A program made the translations under genes and the position numbers. Positions 60,151-64,000 of a DNA stretch of 64,000 nucleotides are shown in pieces (the stretch's first letter is position 1; every line of letters starts with the position of its first letter). The stretch spans positions 17,235-81,234 of the forward strand of contig NZ_JAFMTR010000115.1 in assembly GCF_018682675.1 (NCBI RefSeq), read 5' to 3'. The DNA is from Sphingopyxis soli (GTDB lineage: Bacteria; Pseudomonadota; Alphaproteobacteria; Sphingomonadales; Sphingomonadaceae). The notes below the pieces were generated by a model that saw nothing but the letters and a program-made list of their open reading frames with translations, made no database searches and was not told the origin of the DNA.

Positions 60151-61955
60151 ACCAGCGCCTCGGCGGCGATCATCCGCGCTTCGGCATCGAGGCCGACCTC
60201 GCGCAGCGCGCGGACGATATAATAGAGATGATAGGGCGGGACCTTCGACCATTCGCCCTGCATCCCCGCGGCCGCGATCAGCGCGACCATTCCCGGCTCG
60301 CGCCGTTCGGCGGCGGCCATGATCGCGCGCGACCAGCGCGTCTGTTTGCCGAGGTCGAGGTCGAGATCGCCGGCCGCCGATGCGGCCTGCTCCGAACTGA
60401 GTCGCCCAAGCCCCGCGAGCCCGGCGACGAGGAATTTCGAGCGCAGATAACCGGTGCTGTCGTCGTTGCCCGCGAAGCTGCCGACGCTTCCGGCGCTGAC
60501 GCCCGCCAGCGGCCGCGGCGAGCCCACCGCCATCACGCCCCACGCGCGGCTTCCCGAATTGAGCTGCGACGCCCAGTCCATCGCGTTGCGATCGTAGCCG
60601 CCGGCGAACATCGAGCCCAGAAGCTGCCACGGATCGTCGCCAACCTTGGTCGAAGTCGGCAGTCCCGCCGCGGCGCGGGCCGTTGCGACCAACGCGGCAT
60701 AGCTTTGCACCGGATTGTCTCCCGCGCCCCACAAAGCCTGCATCGCCGTATAGCGATCGGCGCCGCTCGCCGCGCCAAAGGCATTGCGCAGCTCGTCGAT
60801 CTGGGCGGCGAGCGCCTCGGGCGGTTCTTCCTCGCCCGATGCGGCGCTGAGCAGCGAGACATAGGCCTCGCTCGACAGCACGCCGCGCGCCGCCGCATCG
60901 GGCGCCGCGGCGACGCGATCGGCCATCTCGGTCATCGGCGCAAGCACGGTCCATCCGCGCATATAGGCGGGTTCGGTGCTGCGCAGTTCGGCGGGAATGG
61001 CGATCGCGGTCGCCGTCGCCATGCCGAAGCGCCAGCTCGTCAGCGTGTCGACCTTGTCCCATTCGATCGTGGTCGAGCGGCGCCCGGCGCCGGTCGCGCC
61101 GAGCACCCGCTCGGTCAGCAGGATGTCGAAATTGTCGATGCGGCCGCTCGACCGGACGCGGCCGATCGCCCAGCCTGCGGGGCCGGCATCGCCCGACAGA
61201 CCCGAACAGATCGCCGAGGCGAGCCGCCACGATTGTTCCTCGCCATGCGCGAGGCCCGCCGGGACATAGGGACAGAGCCCCGCAGGATCGGCGGTGGCGA
61301 GGAACGTCTGCTGCGCGACCTGCAGCATCCGCGGGCTCGCGCGGTCATAGTCGACCGATTGGACGATCCAGCGCGCCGCGGTCGATTCGCCCATCCTCAG
61401 GAGCAGGCCCGCGCGATCGGCGGCGAGGTCTGCGCCATTGATCGTCTCGGGCGTATCGATCGCCGACGACAGCGCGCGGCGCAGCAGGATCTGGCCCCAG
61501 CGCGAGGCAAGCGCACCGTTGGTCTTGCGCATGATCGCAGCCGCATATTGGCCGCGCACCCCGAACGCATCGGGGGCGAGCCCGCCGGTCTCGGGCGTCA
61601 GCGGCCCGATCCGCGTCAGCAGGCGGCGCGCGCCCGGTGGCAGGTCATATTTGAGACCGCCCGCGGTCTGCTCCTCACCCTCGGCAGCGTCCTCGCCTTC
61701 CTCTTCGCTGGCCGCGCTCGTAGTCGGCACGGCCGACGGCGGCGTCACGCCGGGCAAAGAGGATGATGACGAGGGCGACGGCGTCGGCGCGGAGGTCGGT
61801 GACGGTGTCGGCGACGATTTGGGCGCCGGCGTTTCGGCAGGGTTACCGAAGCCTTCGGGTAACAGCGATTCCTGTGCGAGCGCGGGCAGCACCAGCGCCG
61901 CGGCCATCGCGGTGCCCGACAGGCCCAGCGTCAAGGTCAGCCATTTCCTCGTCAT
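60141..61955 (-). CDS. Exported hypothetical protein with Ser/Pro/Thr-rich linker
   Basis: 604 residues with signal peptide ending PALAQE. Residues about 40-100 are low-complexity Pro/Ser/Thr then Glu-rich (SSPTPSPTSAPTPSPSSSSS, EEEGEDAAEGEEQ). The rest is Ala-rich, largely helical, with repeated two-helix patterns such as DLAADRAGLLLRMGESTAARWIVQSVDYDRASPRMLQVAQQTFLATAD, like TPR or SPOR-less scaffolds. I know the arrangement (between xerD and aroK) from other alphaproteobacteria but no function. The ATG overlaps the stop of the small upstream gene; the stop lies in the repeat before xerD. Confidence 0.82.
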   Translation of the reverse strand: MTRKWLTLTLGLSGTAMAAALVLPALAQESLLPEGFGNPAETPAPKSSPTPSPTSAPTPSPSSSSSLPGVTPPSAVPTTSAASEEEGEDAAEGEEQTAGGLKYDLPPGARRLLTRIGPLTPETGGLAPDAFGVRGQYAAAIMRKTNGALASRWGQILLRRALSSAIDTPETINGADLAADRAGLLLRMGESTAARWIVQSVDYDRASPRMLQVAQQTFLATADPAGLCPYVPAGLAHGEEQSWRLASAICSGLSGDAGPAGWAIGRVRSSGRIDNFDILLTERVLGATGAGRRSTTIEWDKVDTLTSWRFGMATATAIAIPAELRSTEPAYMRGWTVLAPMTEMADRVAAAPDAAARGVLSSEAYVSLLSAASGEEEPPEALAAQIDELRNAFGAASGADRYTAMQALWGAGDNPVQSYAALVATARAAAGLPTSTKVGDDPWQLLGSMFAGGYDRNAMDWASQLNSGSRAWGVMAVGSPRPLAGVSAGSVGSFAGNDDSTGYLRSKFLVAGLAGLGRLSSEQAASAAGDLDLDLGKQTRWSRAIMAAAERREPGMVALIAAAGMQGEWSKVPPYHLYYIVRALREVGLDAEARMIAAEALVRV

Positions 61956-62146
61956 CGTTCGTCTCGGGGTCCGTCCCTGGTAGCCGTGGTTTCGGCAAGC
62001 TTGTCGGTCACATCCACCTCAATCGTCCGGGGCTCGACCGGTCGGCCCAGATAGAAGAGCCACAGCAGGAAAGCCAGCAGCGCGAGCAGCAGCCAGGCGA
62101 GCCGCCGCCGCCATCGGCCTTTTCCCGATCTGCCCGTTTCGCGCAA
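61952..62146 (-). CDS. Small single-span membrane protein
   Basis: About 64 residues. A basic N-terminus ([11 protein letters not shown]) is followed by a strong membrane segment ([19 protein letters not shown]) and an acidic, Thr-rich tail ([22 protein letters not shown]). The stop overlaps the ATG of the large hypothetical gene (ATGA), which supports this frame over a competing one ending at 62008. There is no in-frame ATG; TTG at 62146 with GGCGGG upstream is the best start. Function unknown; probably works with the exported protein encoded after it. Confidence 0.65.
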   Translation of the reverse strand: MRETGRSGKGRWRRRLAWLLLALLAFLLWLFYLGRPVEPRTIEVDVTDKLAETTATRDGPRDER

Positions 62147-62229
62147 TATCCAATGCCCGCCGTTCGTCCCATAAATGCGCGGCGAAAACCATTGTCCCGC
62201 GCAGCCTGCGCGGTATAGCCGCGCGCACC

Positions 62230-62805
62230 ATGTCGCGAAACCCGAAAAGCCCGGCACCCGCCGCCCCTGCGACGCTTCCTGCGTCGATCCGCGAGCGCTC
62301 GATCGTGCTCGTCGGCCTGATGGGATCGGGCAAGTCGACGATCGGTCGCCGCCTCGCGCAGCGGCTCGGCATGGCCTTTGCCGACGCCGACGACGAGATC
62401 GAGCGCGCCGCGGGGATGACCATCTCCGACATTTTCGCCAAGTTCGGCGAGGCGCATTTCCGCGACGGCGAGCGCCGCGTGATCGCGCGCCTGCTCGCGG
62501 GAAAGCCGCACGTCCTCGCAACCGGCGGCGGCGCCTTCATCAACGAAGAGACGCGCGCGCTGATCCTCAAGGACAGTCTTTGCATCTGGCTCGACGCCGA
62601 TATCGCGACGCTGGTCGAGCGCACCGCCCGACGCAGCCACCGCCCGCTGCTCAAGGGTCGCGACGCCGACGCGGTGCTGCGCGAACTCGCCGAGGTGCGC
62701 AATCCGATCTATGCCAAGGCGCACATCCGCGTCAGTTCGGCGTCGAGCCCGCACGAGCATACGGTGCGCGCCATCATGGAGGAATTGTCGCAGTGGAACG
62801 CCTGA
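62230..62805 (+). CDS. aroK: Shikimate kinase
   Basis: 191 residues. Walker [10 protein letters not shown] near residue 29, shikimate-binding [34 protein letters not shown] and the lid [12 protein letters not shown]. It phosphorylates shikimate at C3 in aromatic amino acid synthesis. An 18-residue Pro/Ala-rich N-terminal extension precedes the core. The gene overlaps aroB by 13 bases. Confidence 0.96.
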   Translation: MSRNPKSPAPAAPATLPASIRERSIVLVGLMGSGKSTIGRRLAQRLGMAFADADDEIERAAGMTISDIFAKFGEAHFRDGERRVIARLLAGKPHVLATGGGAFINEETRALILKDSLCIWLDADIATLVERTARRSHRPLLKGRDADAVLRELAEVRNPIYAKAHIRVSSASSPHEHTVRAIMEELSQWNA

Positions 62806-63887
62806 CCGTCGACCTCGGCAGCCGCAGCTATCCGATCCTGATCGGCGACGGGCTGATCCGCGATATCGGCGCGCACGTCGCGCCGCTGCTCCGCCGCCCG
62901 CGCACGATGATCGTCACCGACAGCAACGTCGCGCCGCACTATCTGGTCGGGGTCGGCGCGTCGCTGGCGAACGACAATATCTCCTTTTCCTCGCTCGTCC
63001 TGCCCGCCGGCGAGGGGACGAAGAGCTGGGAGGGGCTGGCGCGCCTCACCGAATGGCTGATCGGCGAAGGGATCGAGCGCAGCGACCATGTCATCGCGCT
63101 CGGCGGCGGCGTCATCGGCGACCTCGTCGGCTTTGCGTGCAGCATCGTCAAGCGCGGCTGCCATTTCATCCAGGTGCCGACCACCTTGCTCGCGCAGGTC
63201 GACAGCAGCGTCGGCGGCAAGACCGCGATCAACGTCGCCGCGGGCAAGAATCTGATCGGCGCCTTCCACCAACCGGCGCTGGTCGTGATCGATCCGACGA
63301 CGCTTGCCACGCTGCCGCGGCGCGAACTGGGCGCGGGCTATGCCGAGGTCGTCAAATATGGCCTGATCGACGACGCAGCGTTTTTCGACTGGTGCGAGGC
63401 GAATGGCGCTGCGCTGCTCGCGGGCGATGCGGGAGCGCGGCACCAGGCAATCGCCCACAGCGTCGCCGCCAAGGCGCGCATCGTCGCCGCCGACGAGCGC
63501 GAGACGCAGGACATCCGCGCGCTGCTCAACCTCGGCCACAGCTTCGGCCACGCGCTCGAGGCCGAAACCGGCTATTCGGACCGCCTGCTCCATGGCGAAG
63601 CCGTCGCGGCGGGGATGGTGCTCGCGCATCAATTTTCCGCAGCGAACGGCCTGTGCCCCCCCGCCGACGCCGACCGCGTCCGCAACCATCTGGCCAGCGT
63701 CGACCTGCCGCACAGTCTCGCCAGCGCCGGGGTCAACACAGGCGGCGCCGCGCTTGCCGCCCATATGGCGCACGACAAGAAGGTCCGCGGCGGCAAGCTG
63801 CCGCTGATCCTCACGCGCGGTATCGGACAAAGCTTCGTCACCGAAGACTATGGACTGGACGCCGTGGCGGCGTTCCTCGATCGTTGA
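62793..63887 (+). CDS. aroB: 3-Dehydroquinate synthase
   Basis: 364 residues starting at GTG 62793 inside the end of aroK, with GGAGG about ten bases upstream. NAD-binding [45 protein letters not shown], zinc ligands in [24 protein letters not shown] and [17 protein letters not shown], and [14 protein letters not shown]. It converts DAHP to 3-dehydroquinate, the second shikimate step. Coupled to aroK. Confidence 0.96.
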   Translation: MERLTVDLGSRSYPILIGDGLIRDIGAHVAPLLRRPRTMIVTDSNVAPHYLVGVGASLANDNISFSSLVLPAGEGTKSWEGLARLTEWLIGEGIERSDHVIALGGGVIGDLVGFACSIVKRGCHFIQVPTTLLAQVDSSVGGKTAINVAAGKNLIGAFHQPALVVIDPTTLATLPRRELGAGYAEVVKYGLIDDAAFFDWCEANGAALLAGDAGARHQAIAHSVAAKARIVAADERETQDIRALLNLGHSFGHALEAETGYSDRLLHGEAVAAGMVLAHQFSAANGLCPPADADRVRNHLASVDLPHSLASAGVNTGGAALAAHMAHDKKVRGGKLPLILTRGIGQSFVTEDYGLDAVAAFLDR

Positions 63888-63923
63888 GGACGGCGGTTAG
63901 CGACCGGAGGTTGCCGTTTGGTT

Positions 63924-63977
63924 CCTCCCCGTGGCGAAGCCATGGGGAGGTGGCAGCGCGAAGCGCTGACGGAGGGG
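63924..63977. repeat. Intergenic double-hairpin repeat (sphingomonad type)
   Basis: First hairpin: CCTCCCCGTGGC / GCCATGGGGAGG with a GAA loop (63924-63950). Second: CAGCGC / GCGCTG with a GAA loop (63954-63968), then ACGGAGGGGC. I recall this wording as a common dispersed intergenic element in Sphingomonadales and Caulobacterales genomes. It lies 36 bases after the aroB stop and may act in termination. Confidence 0.7.
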
Positions 63978-64000
63978 CAAATGGCGCGAGGTCGCGGCCC

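Noticed and set aside
62008..62176. Alternative frame for the small protein before the 604-aa gene, with an ATG at about 62170
   Set aside because: It gives Cys/Gly/Ser-rich nonsense without a membrane segment and ends early; the other frame has a transmembrane helix and an ATGA overlap with the next gene.
1..64000. CRISPR array, prophage, transposase or toxin-antitoxin system
   Set aside because: No regularly spaced repeats, phage genes, transposases or paired toxin-antitoxin frames were seen. XerD here is the housekeeping recombinase.

Overview
The window is high-GC chromosomal DNA that looks like a Sphingomonadales alphaproteobacterium (Sphingopyxis/Novosphingobium type). The reasons are six TonB-dependent receptors (TBDRs), each beside hydrolases; a mannonate dehydratase resembling the Novosphingobium enzyme; Flp pilins; and an accA-xerD-(two hypotheticals)-aroK-aroB neighbourhood. 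This assignment is from recalled family resemblance, not a search.

Layout. 1-4.6 kb: the tail of one TBDR and a convergent second TBDR, with back-to-back terminators between them. 4.8-16 kb: a uronate-polysaccharide utilisation locus with a beta-helix lyase-like protein, a carbohydrate-type TBDR, two alginate_lyase-superfamily enzymes, a GH105-type unsaturated uronyl hydrolase, D-mannonate dehydratase, a DUF4861 protein and a FadR-type GntR regulator. 16-22.5 kb: an amidohydrolase that lacks some D-aminoacylase metal ligands, a regulator made of two fused TetR units, and, divergent from it, a TBDR and a serine hydrolase; a 35-bp dyad lies between the divergent genes. 22.5-31.3 kb: a compact operon kynR-kynA-kynB-kynU-nitrilase-gentisate-dioxygenase-like cupin-FAH hydrolase-maleate isomerase-zeta GST, with an aromatic amino acid hydroxylase (phhA-like) divergent from it. 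The set reads as a possible complete tryptophan route through 5-hydroxyanthranilate, maleamylpyruvate, maleamate and maleate to fumarate, and it is the most interesting part of the window.

31.4-40 kb: a small basic secreted protein, then an ester-utilisation cluster (TBDR, carboxylesterase, acyl-CoA synthetase, TetR, MHS-type transporter). 40.6-42.3 kb: an orphan exported protein of unknown function. 42.4-52.5 kb: a second ester cluster (TBDR, acetoacetyl-CoA-synthetase-like ligase, MFS transporter, tannase-family esterase, alpha/beta esterase) with a divergent AraC regulator. 52.9-64 kb: housekeeping genes, namely tRNA-Arg(CCT), DUF1178, grxC, comF, a methyltransferase, mutT, two Flp pilins, an M48 protease, accA, xerD, two hypothetical envelope proteins, aroK and aroB, ending in an intergenic double-hairpin repeat.

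Shared logic: the catabolic clusters repeat one plan, outer-membrane TBDR import plus secreted or periplasmic hydrolases plus an inner-membrane carrier or CoA ligase plus a local one-component regulator. Several clusters show a visible palindromic candidate operator in the right intergenic region. Functions are assigned from motifs and context; substrates are inferred.
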